Assembly: GCF_001513965.1 (NCBI RefSeq)
Contig: NZ_KQ948038.1
Location: forward strand, 1 to 64,000
Source of the DNA: Streptomyces cellostaticus
GTDB taxonomy: Bacteria > Actinomycetota > Actinomycetes > Streptomycetales > Streptomycetaceae
Direction of reading: 5' to 3'
Length of the DNA stretch: 64,000 bases
In this document: in pieces, positions 26,378 through 35,668 of the stretch
Layout of the letters: the number at the start of each line of letters is the position of its first letter
Position numbering within the stretch: the first letter of the stretch is position 1
Notes under the pieces: model-generated
Databases searched by the model: none
Seen by the model: the letters and a program-made list of their open reading frames with translations, nothing else
What the model was told of the DNA's origin: nothing
Position numbers and translations under genes: made by a program

Positions 26378-26815
26378 ATGGCCACCGTCGAACTTCGCTT
26401 CAGCGCGCTGCCCGAGCACGTCCGGACCGCCCGGCTGGTGGCGGCAGCGGTGGCGCGCAGGGCCGGAGTGGACGAGGCCGTCCTGGACGAGGTCCGGCTC
26501 GCCGTGGGCGAGGCCTGCTCCCGTGCCGTCGGGCTGCACCAGAGCAACGACATCACGGCACCCGTGAAGGTCGCGCTGATCGAGGAGGAGAAACAGTTCT
26601 CCATCGAGGTCGGCGACGAGGCCCCGCACGCGGCCCCCGCCGAGCGGGTGGCCGGCGGCGCTGCCGCGGACGCGGACGTGGAGGCCGAGGAGGACGAGAT
26701 GGGCCTCGCGGTCATCAGCGGCCTCGTGGACGACGTGGAGGTCACCACCGGGGCGAGCGGCGGCCTGATCCGCATGACCTGGCCTACCGCCCCGCCGGCC
26801 GCCGCTCTCGTCTGA
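26378..26815 (+). CDS. Anti-sigma factor (RsbW-type HATPase), SCO3548-like
   Basis: 145 aa. N box EVRLAVGEACSRAV with the conserved Glu, and a G-type segment MGLAVISGLVDDVEV, are typical of serine-protein-kinase anti-sigma factors. The linker between them is long and acidic (ADADVEAEEDE). Known biology: the S. coelicolor counterpart is encoded beside bldG and antagonises it. GAGGGGG precedes the ATG. Gap of 158 bp to bldG, so it may be cotranscribed or have its own promoter. A terminator follows. Confidence 0.9.
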   Translation: MATVELRFSALPEHVRTARLVAAAVARRAGVDEAVLDEVRLAVGEACSRAVGLHQSNDITAPVKVALIEEEKQFSIEVGDEAPHAAPAERVAGGAAADADVEAEEDEMGLAVISGLVDDVEVTTGASGGLIRMTWPTAPPAAALV

Positions 26816-26855
26816 TGCCGCGCGCACGGCGCTGAACCACCGTGCACAGTTCGTT

Positions 26856-26882
26856 GAAGGGCCCTGCTGAGCAGGGCCCTTC
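26856..26882 (+). terminator. Terminator after the bldG operon
   Basis: Perfect 13-base arms GAAGGGCCCTGCT / AGCAGGGCCCTTC with one base between them (effective loop about five) followed by a T-rich stretch. It ends the bldG/anti-sigma transcript. Confidence 0.85.
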
Positions 26883-27142
26883 GTGTTGTTCCGGCCTTTT
26901 TTCGGGCGGCCCCGGAATTCGTGAATGAATTCACGATCGATACCCTGATAATTTGATCAAGCATCAATGTGGTCGTCAATGCTTTTGAGGCGTTACCGCT
27001 TTCGGGTTCCCTGACGTGACCTCGATCATTTGCTGAAGAGCACAAGAAGGCCAATTCCGCTTACCGCGCCCTGTTTAGATCACGGCTGGGTACCTACAAT
27101 CCGTCCACATCTTGAGCTCAGCCCAAGCGTCAAGGAGGACGA
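26883..27142 (+). promoter_or_regulatory. hppA upstream region
   Basis: Non-coding and AT-rich for this genome. It contains a TACAAT -10-like hexamer at 27095-27100, an AAGGAGGA ribosome-binding site just before the ATG at 27143, and a palindrome TCGTGAA-N4-TTCACGA at 26919-26936 that could be an operator or the base of a leader hairpin. No gene seen. Confidence 0.5.
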
Positions 27143-29548
27143 ATGGCGGGGCTTTCTACCCCTCATCAGTTTGGCCACCCCACAACCTTCGCAGCCGCAG
27201 TCCTGACCGACGACAACCGGATCATCGTGGCGGTGATCGCGGCCGTCGCCCTGGCCGCGCTCGTGGTCGCGGGCGTCCTGGTGCGCCAGGTGCTGGCGGC
27301 GGGCGAGGGCACCGACAGCATGAAGCGGATCGCCGAGGCGGTCCAGGAAGGTGCCAACGCGTATCTGGCCCGGCAGTTGCGCACGCTCGGCGTATTCGCC
27401 GTCGTCGTGTTCTTCCTGCTCCTGCTGCTGCCCGCGGACGACTGGAATCAGCGCGCCGGACGATCAGTGTTCTTCCTGATCGGTGCGGCGTTCTCGGCGG
27501 CCACCGGCTATATCGGCATGTGGCTGGCCGTGCGCAGCAATGTGCGCGTCGCCGCGGCGGCCCGGGAAGCCACCCCGGCCGAAGGCGAACCCCAAAAGGA
27601 TCTCACCACCGTCTCGCACACCGCGATGAAGATCGCATTTCGCACGGGCGGCGTCGTCGGCATGTTCACGGTGGGGCTCGGCCTGCTGGGCGCCTCCTGT
27701 GTGGTGCTGGTGTACGCGGCCGACGCGCCGAAGGTGCTCGAGGGCTTCGGCCTCGGCGCCGCCCTGATCGCCATGTTCATGCGGGTGGGCGGCGGCATCT
27801 TCACCAAGGCTGCCGACGTCGGCGCCGACCTGGTCGGCAAGGTCGAGCAGGGCATTCCGGAGGACGATCCGCGCAATGCCGCGACCATCGCCGACAACGT
27901 GGGCGACAACGTCGGCGACTGCGCGGGCATGGCGGCCGACCTCTTCGAGTCGTACGCCGTGACCCTGGTGGCCGCGCTGATCCTCGGCAAGGTCGCGTTC
28001 GGCGACTCCGGGCTCGCCTTTCCGCTGCTCGTGCCCGCGATCGGTGTGCTCACCGCCATGATCGGCATCTTCGCGGTCGCCCCGCGGCGCACCGACCGCA
28101 GCGGCATGACGGCGATCAACCGCGGCTTCTTCATCTCCGCGGTGATCTCCCTCGTGCTGGTCGCGATCGCGGTCTTCGTCTACCTGCCGTCGAAGTACTC
28201 CGACCTCAGCGGAGTCACCGACGCGGCGATCAAGGCCAAGGACGGCGACCCGCGGATCCTCGCCGTGGTGGCGGTGACCATCGGCATCCTGCTCGCCGCC
28301 GTGATCCAGCAGCTGACCGGCTACTTCACCGAGACCAACCGCCGTCCGGTCCGGGACATCGGCAAGACCTCCCTCACGGGCCCGGCCACCGTCATCCTCT
28401 CCGGCATCTCGCTGGGTCTGGAATCGGCCGTCTACACCGCCCTGCTCATCGGCCTCAGCGTGTACGGGGCGTTCCTGCTCGGCGGTACGTCGATCATGCT
28501 GGCGCTGTTCGCGGTCGCGCTGGCCGGCACCGGTCTGCTCACCACGGTCGGCGTGATCGTCGCCATGGACACCTTCGGGCCGGTCTCCGACAACGCACAG
28601 GGCATCGCCGAGATGTCCGGCGACGTCACGGGCGCGGGCGCGCAGGTGCTCACCAACCTGGACGCGGTCGGCAACACCACCAAGGCCATCACCAAGGGCA
28701 TCGCCATCGCCACCGCCGTCCTCGCGGCCTCGGCGCTCTTCGGGTCGTACCGGGACGCGATCACCACCAACGTGCAGGAGGTCGGGGCGAAACTCACCGG
28801 GCCGGGTGCGCCGCTGAGCCTGTCGCTGGACATCTCGCAGCCCAACAACCTGGTCGGCCTCATCGCGGGCGCCGCGGTCGTCTTCCTCTTCTCCGGACTC
28901 GCCATCAACGCCGTGTCGCGCTCGGCGGGTTCGGTGGTGTTCGAGGTGCGGCGGCAGTTCCGCGAGCACCCCGGGATCATGGACTACACCGAGAAGCCCG
29001 AGTACGGCAGGGTCGTCGACATCTGCACCAAGGACGCCCTGCGGGAGCTGGCCACGCCCGGTCTGCTCGCCGTCATGGCGCCGATCTTCATCGGGTTCAC
29101 GCTCGGGGTCGGCGCGCTCGGCTCCTACCTCGCGGGCGCGATCGGCTCGGGCACGCTGATGGCCGTGTTCCTCGCCAACTCCGGCGGCGCCTGGGACAAC
29201 GCCAAGAAGCTGGTGGAGGACGGCCATCACGGTGGCAAGGGCAGCGAGGCGCACGCGGCCACGGTGATCGGCGACACGGTCGGTGACCCCTTCAAGGACA
29301 CCGCAGGACCGGCGATCAACCCGCTGCTGAAGGTCATGAACCTGGTCTCGCTGCTCATCGCGCCCGCGGTGATCAAGTTTTCCTACGGCAGTGACAAGAA
29401 CATCGGCGTACGGATCGCGATCGCGGTCCTCGCGCTCCTGGTGATCGTCGTCGCGGTGTACGTCTCCAAGCGCCGCGGCATCGCCGTCGGCGACGAGGGA
29501 AGCGCCGAGCGGGTCGCCAACTCGCCGGATCCGGCGGTGGTTTCGTAG
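27143..29548 (+). CDS. hppA: H+-translocating pyrophosphatase
   Basis: 801 aa integral membrane proton pump that hydrolyses inorganic pyrophosphate. The PPi-binding motif DVGADLVGKVE lies at about 223, with DNVGDNVGDCAGMAADLFE after it, and the second conserved motif GDTVGDPFKDTAGPAINPL near the C-terminus. GNTTKAITKG at about 510 carries a lysine where K+-dependent enzymes have Ala, marking the K+-independent, H+-pumping class. About 16 hydrophobic segments. AGGAGG sits at proper distance before ATG 27143, and a strong terminator follows. Recovers energy from biosynthetic pyrophosphate and may acidify compartments or build proton motive force. Confidence 0.96.
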   Translation: MAGLSTPHQFGHPTTFAAAVLTDDNRIIVAVIAAVALAALVVAGVLVRQVLAAGEGTDSMKRIAEAVQEGANAYLARQLRTLGVFAVVVFFLLLLLPADDWNQRAGRSVFFLIGAAFSAATGYIGMWLAVRSNVRVAAAAREATPAEGEPQKDLTTVSHTAMKIAFRTGGVVGMFTVGLGLLGASCVVLVYAADAPKVLEGFGLGAALIAMFMRVGGGIFTKAADVGADLVGKVEQGIPEDDPRNAATIADNVGDNVGDCAGMAADLFESYAVTLVAALILGKVAFGDSGLAFPLLVPAIGVLTAMIGIFAVAPRRTDRSGMTAINRGFFISAVISLVLVAIAVFVYLPSKYSDLSGVTDAAIKAKDGDPRILAVVAVTIGILLAAVIQQLTGYFTETNRRPVRDIGKTSLTGPATVILSGISLGLESAVYTALLIGLSVYGAFLLGGTSIMLALFAVALAGTGLLTTVGVIVAMDTFGPVSDNAQGIAEMSGDVTGAGAQVLTNLDAVGNTTKAITKGIAIATAVLAASALFGSYRDAITTNVQEVGAKLTGPGAPLSLSLDISQPNNLVGLIAGAAVVFLFSGLAINAVSRSAGSVVFEVRRQFREHPGIMDYTEKPEYGRVVDICTKDALRELATPGLLAVMAPIFIGFTLGVGALGSYLAGAIGSGTLMAVFLANSGGAWDNAKKLVEDGHHGGKGSEAHAATVIGDTVGDPFKDTAGPAINPLLKVMNLVSLLIAPAVIKFSYGSDKNIGVRIAIAVLALLVIVVAVYVSKRRGIAVGDEGSAERVANSPDPAVVS

Positions 29549-29570
29549 GCCGATTGACCAGGCCTGCTCA

Positions 29571-29612
29571 ACGGGCGGGCGGGAGGCGCGTACTGACGTG
29601 CCGCCCGCCCGT
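29571..29612 (+). terminator. hppA terminator
   Basis: Perfect 12-bp stem (ACGGGCGGGCGG at 29571-29582 with 29601-29612), 18-base loop, followed by TTTTCC. A textbook intrinsic terminator 22 bp after the hppA stop. Confidence 0.9.
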
Positions 29613-29762
29613 TTTCCGTGTGTGGGCTCGCCCACGTCGTGAGCCTTCTCTCGCATGGTGCAAAGAGTCACAAAAGCTGACTTATGCGCCATCCGGAATG
29701 GGGAGGACGTCGCTGCGCCGTGTAGATTCCGGGGCCCGAGAGCCATGGAAGGGACCAATCCG

Positions 29763-30362
29763 GTGAACAAGAAGCTCGCGGCCGCACTGTCCGGCGGTGC
29801 GGTACTGGTAGTGGCGCTGTCGGGATGCAGCAGCAAGAAGGACAGCGGGCCCGATCCCAAGCTGGTGGCCTGGGCCAAGACGGTGTGCGACGCGGTGCCC
29901 GCGCAGGACAAGAAGATCAGGGCGGCGAACGCGTCGATCGCCAAGATCGCCACGGACAGCAACCTGCCGCCCAAGACCGCCAAGGACACGTACTCGCAGG
30001 CCTTCCAGGACATGGCCGACGGCTACAAGGCGATCGCCGCCGCCATCGGCACCGCCGGGGCGCCTCCCGGGGTGTCCGACGGCGCCAAGCGGCAGCAGGA
30101 CGCCGCCAAGAACCTCAACGGCCTTTCCGCCTCGTACGCCGACCTGAAGAAGAAGGTCGACGGGCTCGACACCAAGGACCAGGGCAAGTTCGCGAAGGGC
30201 CTGCACGAGGTCGCCGACCAGACGAAGGAAATCGGCCGGCAGAGCAACAGCGGCACCGAGGCGCTGAAGCGGCTGGAGCAGGGCGACGTCAAGGCGGCGA
30301 TCGCCAAGCAGCCCAGTTGCCAGGTCGCCGCGTCGGCGTCGGCCTCGGCGACGGCCGGCTGA
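29763..30362 (+). CDS. Small lipoprotein, unknown function
   Basis: 199 aa. Signal peptide with lipobox LSGC (Cys at about 21), then a soluble Ala/Lys/Gln-rich helical body with two further cysteines (TVCDAVP and QPSCQVA) that could pair. GTG 29763 has GAAGGGA about seven bases upstream; longer starts at 29655 and 29745 lead into non-conserved sequence. No family recognised; it follows hppA after a terminator and precedes a methyltransferase. Probably an extracytoplasmic helical-bundle protein. Confidence 0.82.
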   Translation: MNKKLAAALSGGAVLVVALSGCSSKKDSGPDPKLVAWAKTVCDAVPAQDKKIRAANASIAKIATDSNLPPKTAKDTYSQAFQDMADGYKAIAAAIGTAGAPPGVSDGAKRQQDAAKNLNGLSASYADLKKKVDGLDTKDQGKFAKGLHEVADQTKEIGRQSNSGTEALKRLEQGDVKAAIAKQPSCQVAASASASATAG

Positions 30363-30424
30363 CATCGGTGGGCGGCCCGCGCTGAGGCAGCCGTCGGCAG
30401 CCGCCGCGGGCCACAATGGGGGGC

Positions 30425-31945
30425 GTGACTGACACCGGCCTCGCCCCCCTGCCCGCCACCGACCGGCCCGACGCCGCCGCACGCCTGCGCGACGCCCTGC
30501 TTGCCGCCTCCTTCACCGCAGACGGACTGCTCGATCTGCTCGGCGCCCCCGCCTACGCGGCGCTGGCCCGCAGTGAGACCGTGCCCGCGCTCCGGGCGAC
30601 CCGCGGCGACACGCCGTTGGAGACGCTCGTGCGCCTGTTCCTGCTCCAGCAGCCGGTGCCCCACGCGCGCGTGGCGGCCGTTCTGCCGGTCGAGGAGGCC
30701 CTGGAGACCCGTTGGCTCACGCGTGTGGGCGGCGACGAGGTGGCCGCGACCGTGGACGTACGGCCCTACGGCGGTCCGGGCGGCGAGGACTGGTTCATCG
30801 TGTCCGACCTCGGGTGCGCGGTCGGCGGCGCGGGCGGCATCGGGCAGCGGGACGAGCGGGTCGTCCTGGGCGTCGGCGGCGCCTCCATGACCCTCGCCGG
30901 CATCACCGTCCGGACGCCCGTCGCCTCCGCGCTCGACCTCGGCACCGGCTCCGGCATCCAGGCACTGCACGCCTCCCAGCACGCCACGCGCGTGACGGCC
31001 ACCGACCTCAACCCGCGCGCGCTGCACGTCACCGCGCTCACCCTGGCGCTCTCCGGCGCGCCGACCGCCGAGCTGCGCGAGGGCTCGCTGTTCGAGCCGG
31101 TCCGCGACGACGAGACGTTCGACCTGGTCGTGTCCAACCCGCCCTTCGTGATCTCGCCGGGCGCCCGGCTGACGTATCGCGACGGCGGAATGGGCGGGGA
31201 CGATCTGTGCCGCTCGCTCGTTCAGCAGGCGGGGGAACGGCTGAACGAGGGCGGGTTCGCGCAGTTCCTCGCCAACTGGCAGCACGTCGCGGGGGAGGAC
31301 TGGCAGGACAGACTCAGGTCATGGGTGCCGCGCGGGTGCGATGCCTGGATCGTGCAGCGCGAGGTGCAGGACGTCACGCAGTACGCCGAGTTGTGGCTCC
31401 GGGACGCCGGTGACCACCGTGGCGACCCCGCCGAGTATCAGGCGCGGTACGACGCCTGGCTCGACGAGTTCGAGGCGCGCAAGGTCAAGGCCATCGGCTT
31501 CGGGTGGATCACCCTGCGCAGGACACAGGCCGCCGAGCCCTCCGTCACGGTGGAGGAGTGGCCGCATCCGGTCGAACAGCCGCTCGGGGAGGCGATCCGG
31601 GCGCACTTCGACCGCCTCGACTACCTCCGGGAGCACGACGACGCGGCCCTGCTCGAAGGCCACTTCAAGCTGGCCGCCGAGGTGGTCCAGGAGCAGGTCG
31701 GGCTGCCCGGCGCCGAGGACCCGGAGCACGTGGTGCTGCGCCAGCACCGCGGAATGCGCCGCGCCACGAAGGTGGACACGGTCGGTGCGGGCTTCGCGGG
31801 CGTGTGCGACGGCACGCTGAGCGCCGGCCGCATCCTGGACGCCATCGCCCAACTCGTCGGCGAGGATCCGGTGTTGCTGCGCGACCGTACGCCCGCGCAG
31901 ATCCGGCTGCTGGTGGAGCAGGGCTTCCTGGAACCGGCGGTGTGA
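30425..31945 (+). CDS. SAM-dependent methyltransferase (N5-glutamine/rRNA type)
   Basis: 506 aa. Motif I ALDLGTGSGIQAL, ATDLNPRAL for the ribose-binding acidic residue, and the NPPF active-site motif (VVSNPPFVIS) typical of N5-glutamine (PrmC/HemK) or rRNA guanine-N2 methyltransferases (RlmG/RsmC). The N-terminal 170 residues form an extra helical domain and the C-terminal 200 residues are actinobacteria-specific. GTG 30425 is chosen because CACAAT ends seven bases upstream (leaderless). Target (rRNA or protein) cannot be decided from sequence. Confidence 0.85.
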   Translation: MTDTGLAPLPATDRPDAAARLRDALLAASFTADGLLDLLGAPAYAALARSETVPALRATRGDTPLETLVRLFLLQQPVPHARVAAVLPVEEALETRWLTRVGGDEVAATVDVRPYGGPGGEDWFIVSDLGCAVGGAGGIGQRDERVVLGVGGASMTLAGITVRTPVASALDLGTGSGIQALHASQHATRVTATDLNPRALHVTALTLALSGAPTAELREGSLFEPVRDDETFDLVVSNPPFVISPGARLTYRDGGMGGDDLCRSLVQQAGERLNEGGFAQFLANWQHVAGEDWQDRLRSWVPRGCDAWIVQREVQDVTQYAELWLRDAGDHRGDPAEYQARYDAWLDEFEARKVKAIGFGWITLRRTQAAEPSVTVEEWPHPVEQPLGEAIRAHFDRLDYLREHDDAALLEGHFKLAAEVVQEQVGLPGAEDPEHVVLRQHRGMRRATKVDTVGAGFAGVCDGTLSAGRILDAIAQLVGEDPVLLRDRTPAQIRLLVEQGFLEPAV

Positions 31946-32227
31946 GGCGCGGTACGGCGGCCGGGCCGGCTGCCGTACCCCGGCTACCCGGGCCGTAGTA
32001 CCGGTGTCCGGATCACCGTCGTATGCCGGTGGCATGAGCACGACGCGCCGATGCCGGGAAAACGGCCGGAAAAATGCGGTCGGCGGGCTCCAGTGGATCT
32101 CGTTCGAGGGTTCGTTCGGTATCGCGTCGACCTTCCGTTCACCCCGATGTCGCCCGTCCGTCTCCCGCGCGTGCCACCCTCCCCGCGCTGGGTACGGGCG
32201 GACGGCAGAAACGGGGCGGGCTGAGTC

Positions 32228-32425
32228 ATGGAGAGCGGGTCGGCGATCTTCGCGGGAGTGGTGTTCGCCCTGTTCGGAGGCGCCCTGCTGATGTGGACCG
32301 GAACCCGGGTGCGGCGTGGCGAACCGGTCGCCCACGGTGTGAGCCAGGTCGCATCGGCCACTCTCGCCGGCACCGTCGCGGTCGTCTCGCTGGGCCTCGG
32401 CGCGTACTGCCTCACCCGCCTCTGA
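32228..32425 (+). CDS. Small two-helix membrane protein
   Basis: 65 aa with two hydrophobic segments: SAIFAGVVFALFGGALLMWTG near the N-terminus and ATLAGTVAVVSLGLGAYCL near the C-terminus, joined by a basic loop (TRVRRGEPVAHG). Positioned between the methyltransferase and topA. GGGCGGGCTGAG precedes the ATG. No functional clue. Confidence 0.7.
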   Translation: MESGSAIFAGVVFALFGGALLMWTGTRVRRGEPVAHGVSQVASATLAGTVAVVSLGLGAYCLTRL

Positions 32426-32681
32426 CGTCGGCGGCCGTACCGTCGTACGGGTAACTGGAGCATTACGCTCCGGACAGGGGCCGAGGGGTCGCCGGGGACT
32501 CCGGGCGGCAGGAATGGCGGTAGTCGGGTTACCGTTCGAGTGGCCGTTGTGGGCTTTTCCCGTTTGACACGGGGGCGGGATGTACCGTCACACTCCGCAG
32601 CGTCACACGAGCCAGAAGCACGCCGCGACCCCGGGACGAAGCCTGGGGAGGCCCCAGCGTCGACCGGAGAGAAGAGCGAAG

Positions 32682-35513
32682 TTGTCCCCGACCAGCGAGA
32701 CCGCACAGGGCGGCCGCCGACTCGTCATCGTCGAGTCGCCTGCCAAGGCGAAGACGATCAAGGGCTACCTGGGCCCCGGCTACGTAGTCGAAGCGAGCGT
32801 CGGGCACATCCGTGACCTTCCCAACGGCGCCGCCGAGGTGCCGGAGAAGTACACCGGCGAGGTCCGCCGCCTCGGTGTGGACGTCGAACACGACTTCCAG
32901 CCGATCTATGTGGTCAACGCCGATAAGAAGGCGCAGGTCAAGAAGCTCAAGGACCTGCTGAAGGACTCCGACGAGCTGTTCCTCGCCACCGATGAGGACC
33001 GGGAGGGCGAGGCGATCGCCTGGCACCTCCAGGAGGTCCTCAAGCCGAAGATCCCGGTCAAGCGGATGGTCTTCCACGAGATCACCAAGGACGCGATCCG
33101 CGAGGCCGTCGCCAACCCGCGCCAGCTCAACCAGAAGCTGGTCGACGCCCAGGAGACCCGCCGCATCCTCGACCGCCTCTACGGCTACGAGGTCTCGCCG
33201 GTCCTGTGGAAGAAGGTCATGCCGCGCCTGTCGGCCGGCCGTGTGCAGTCGGTCGCGACCCGGCTCGTCGTCGAGCGGGAACGCGAGCGCATCGCTTTCC
33301 GTTCTGCTGAGTACTGGGACCTGACGGGCACCTTCGCGACCGGCCGCGCGGGGGATCCGTCGGACCCGTCGTCGCTGGTCGCCCGCCTCCAGACCGTCGA
33401 CGGCAGGCGGGTCGCGCAGGGCCGCGACTTCGACTCCCTGGGACAGCTCAAGAGCGCGAACATCCTCCACCTCGACGAGGCGAACGCCCGCGCCCTCGCC
33501 GCCGCCCTGGAGAACACCCGCTTCTCCGTGCGGTCCGTCGAGTCCAAGCCGTACCGCCGCTCGCCGTACGCCCCGTTCCGTACGACGACGCTGCAGCAGG
33601 AGGCCAGCCGCAAGCTCGGCTTCGGCGCGAAGGCCACGATGCAGGTCGCGCAGAAGCTGTACGAGAACGGCTACATCACGTACATGCGTACGGACTCCAC
33701 GACGCTGAGCGACACCGCGATCACGGCCGCCCGCGCCCAGGTCACTCAGCTGTACGGCGCCGACTACCTGCCCCCGCAGCCGCGCACCTACGCCGCCAAG
33801 GTCAAGAACGCACAGGAGGCGCACGAGGCGATCCGTCCCTCGGGTGATCGTTTCCGCACCCCGGCGGAGACCGGCCTGACCGGCGACCAGTTCAAGCTCT
33901 ACGAGCTGATCTGGAAGCGGACCGTCGCCTCCCAGATGAAGGACGCGACCGGAAACTCGGTCACGGTGAAGATCGGCGGCGCCGCCGCTGACGGCCGGGA
34001 CGTCGAGTTCAGCGCCTCCGGCAAGACGATCACCTTCCACGGCTTCCTGAAGGCCTACGTCGAGGGCGCCGACGACCCGAACGCCGAGCTGGACGACCGC
34101 GAGCGCCGGCTGCCGCAGGTTGCCGAGGGCGACGCGCTGTCGGCCGAGGAGATCACGGTCGACGGCCACGCCACCAAGCCCCCGGCCCGCTACACCGAGG
34201 CCTCCCTGGTCAAGGAGCTGGAAGAGCGCGAGATCGGCCGCCCGTCGACGTACGCGTCGATCATCGGCACGATCCTCGACCGCGGCTACGTGTTCAAGAA
34301 GGGCACGGCCCTGGTGCCGTCCTTCCTGTCCTTCGCGGTGGTCAACCTCCTGGAGAAGCACTTCGGGCGGCTCGTCGACTACGACTTCACCGCCAAGATG
34401 GAGGACGACCTCGACCGCATCGCCCGCGGCGAGGCGCAGGCCGTGCCGTGGCTGAAGCGCTTCTACTTCGGTGAGGGCACGGGCCACGGCGGTGCCGCCG
34501 AGGCCGGCAACGGCGACGGCGACCACCTCGGCGGCCTCAAGGAACTCGTGACCGACCTGGGCGCGATCGACGCGCGCGAGGTCTCCTCGTTCCCGGTGGG
34601 CAACGACATCGTGCTCCGCGTCGGCCGCTACGGCCCCTACATCGAGCGCGGCGAGAAGGACACCGAGCAGCACCAGCGCGCCGACATCCCGGACGACCTG
34701 GCGCCGGACGAGCTGAGCGTCGAGCTGGCCGAGGAACTGCTGGCCAAGCCGAGCGGCGACTTCGAGCTGGGCACCGACCCGGAGACGGGCCACCAGATCG
34801 TCGCCAAGGACGGCCGCTACGGCCCCTACGTCACGGAGATCCTCCCCGAGGGCACCCCGAAGACGGGCAAGAACGCGGTCAAGCCGCGCACGGCCTCCCT
34901 CTTCAAGTCCATGTCGCTGGACACGGTGACCCTCGAGGACGCGCTGAAGCTGATGTCGCTGCCGCGAGTCGTCGGCACCGACGCGGACGGCGTGGAGATC
35001 ACCGCGCAGAACGGCCGCTACGGCCCGTATCTGAAGAAGGGCACGGACTCGCGCTCGCTGCAGACCGAGGAGCAGCTCTTCACGATCACGCTGGAGGAGG
35101 CGCAGGCGATCTACGCCCAGCCGAAGCAGCGTGGCCGCGCGGCCGCCAAGCCGCCGCTGAAGGAGCTGGGCGAGGACCCGGTCTCCGGCAAGCCGGTCGT
35201 GGTCAAGGACGGCCGCTTCGGTCCGTACGTCACCGACGGCGAGACCAACGCGACCCTGCGCTCCGGCGACAGCGTGGAGACGATCACCCCGGAGCGCGGC
35301 TTCGAGCTGCTCGCCGAGAAGCGGGCGAAGGGGCCCGCCAAGAAGACGGCGAAGAAGGCCACGGCCAAGAAGGCCGCTCCGGCGAAGAAGACCGCGGCCA
35401 AGAAGACGGCGGCGAAGAAGACGACCGCGGCCGCGAAGAAGACCACGGCGAAGAAGACGACCGCGAAGAAGGCGACGGCTTCGAAGGCGACGGCTTCCGG
35501 CTCGGAGGACTGA
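32682..35513 (+). CDS. topA: DNA topoisomerase I with lysine-rich tail
   Basis: 943 aa type IA topoisomerase. TOPRIM starts RLVIVESPAKAKT and includes DEDREGEA; the active-site tyrosine is in YITYMRTDST. The C-terminal half has no zinc-finger cysteines but four TOPRIM_C repeats (GRYGPYI, GRYGPYV, GRYGPYL, GRFGPYV), then about 55 residues of Lys/Ala/Thr repeats (KKTAAKKT). Such lysine repeats are a known Streptomyces TopA feature that raises processivity. I choose the TTG at 32682 (SPTSETAQGG follows) with GGAGAGAAG upstream; the frame is open to 32580 but unsupported. Essential for supercoiling control. Confidence 0.95.
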   Translation: MSPTSETAQGGRRLVIVESPAKAKTIKGYLGPGYVVEASVGHIRDLPNGAAEVPEKYTGEVRRLGVDVEHDFQPIYVVNADKKAQVKKLKDLLKDSDELFLATDEDREGEAIAWHLQEVLKPKIPVKRMVFHEITKDAIREAVANPRQLNQKLVDAQETRRILDRLYGYEVSPVLWKKVMPRLSAGRVQSVATRLVVERERERIAFRSAEYWDLTGTFATGRAGDPSDPSSLVARLQTVDGRRVAQGRDFDSLGQLKSANILHLDEANARALAAALENTRFSVRSVESKPYRRSPYAPFRTTTLQQEASRKLGFGAKATMQVAQKLYENGYITYMRTDSTTLSDTAITAARAQVTQLYGADYLPPQPRTYAAKVKNAQEAHEAIRPSGDRFRTPAETGLTGDQFKLYELIWKRTVASQMKDATGNSVTVKIGGAAADGRDVEFSASGKTITFHGFLKAYVEGADDPNAELDDRERRLPQVAEGDALSAEEITVDGHATKPPARYTEASLVKELEEREIGRPSTYASIIGTILDRGYVFKKGTALVPSFLSFAVVNLLEKHFGRLVDYDFTAKMEDDLDRIARGEAQAVPWLKRFYFGEGTGHGGAAEAGNGDGDHLGGLKELVTDLGAIDAREVSSFPVGNDIVLRVGRYGPYIERGEKDTEQHQRADIPDDLAPDELSVELAEELLAKPSGDFELGTDPETGHQIVAKDGRYGPYVTEILPEGTPKTGKNAVKPRTASLFKSMSLDTVTLEDALKLMSLPRVVGTDADGVEITAQNGRYGPYLKKGTDSRSLQTEEQLFTITLEEAQAIYAQPKQRGRAAAKPPLKELGEDPVSGKPVVVKDGRFGPYVTDGETNATLRSGDSVETITPERGFELLAEKRAKGPAKKTAKKATAKKAAPAKKTAAKKTAAKKTTAAAKKTTAKKTTAKKATASKATASGSED

Positions 35514-35583
35514 CGGCTTGCGGTTCGGCGGGCTGACGCTCCCCAGGGTCACCCGGTCCGCCGCTCCGGCTTCGCGAAACGAA

Positions 35584-35612
35584 CGCCCCGGCATCACTTT
35601 GGTGTCGGGGCG
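35584..35612 (+). terminator. topA terminator
   Basis: CGCCCCGGCA (35584-35593) pairs with TGTCGGGGCG (35603-35612) with one G-U pair and a nine-base loop. It lies 70 bp after the topA stop and about 55 bp before the next start. Confidence 0.75.
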
Positions 35613-35668
35613 TGCGCACGCCCGGGCGGCCGAGGTGTCGTGTCGGTGGCTGCGGATAGGCTGAACGC

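Noticed and set aside
27464..30013. 849-codon minus-strand frame antisense to hppA
   Set aside because: Asp/Arg/Gly-rich with no recognisable domain; hppA is unambiguous.
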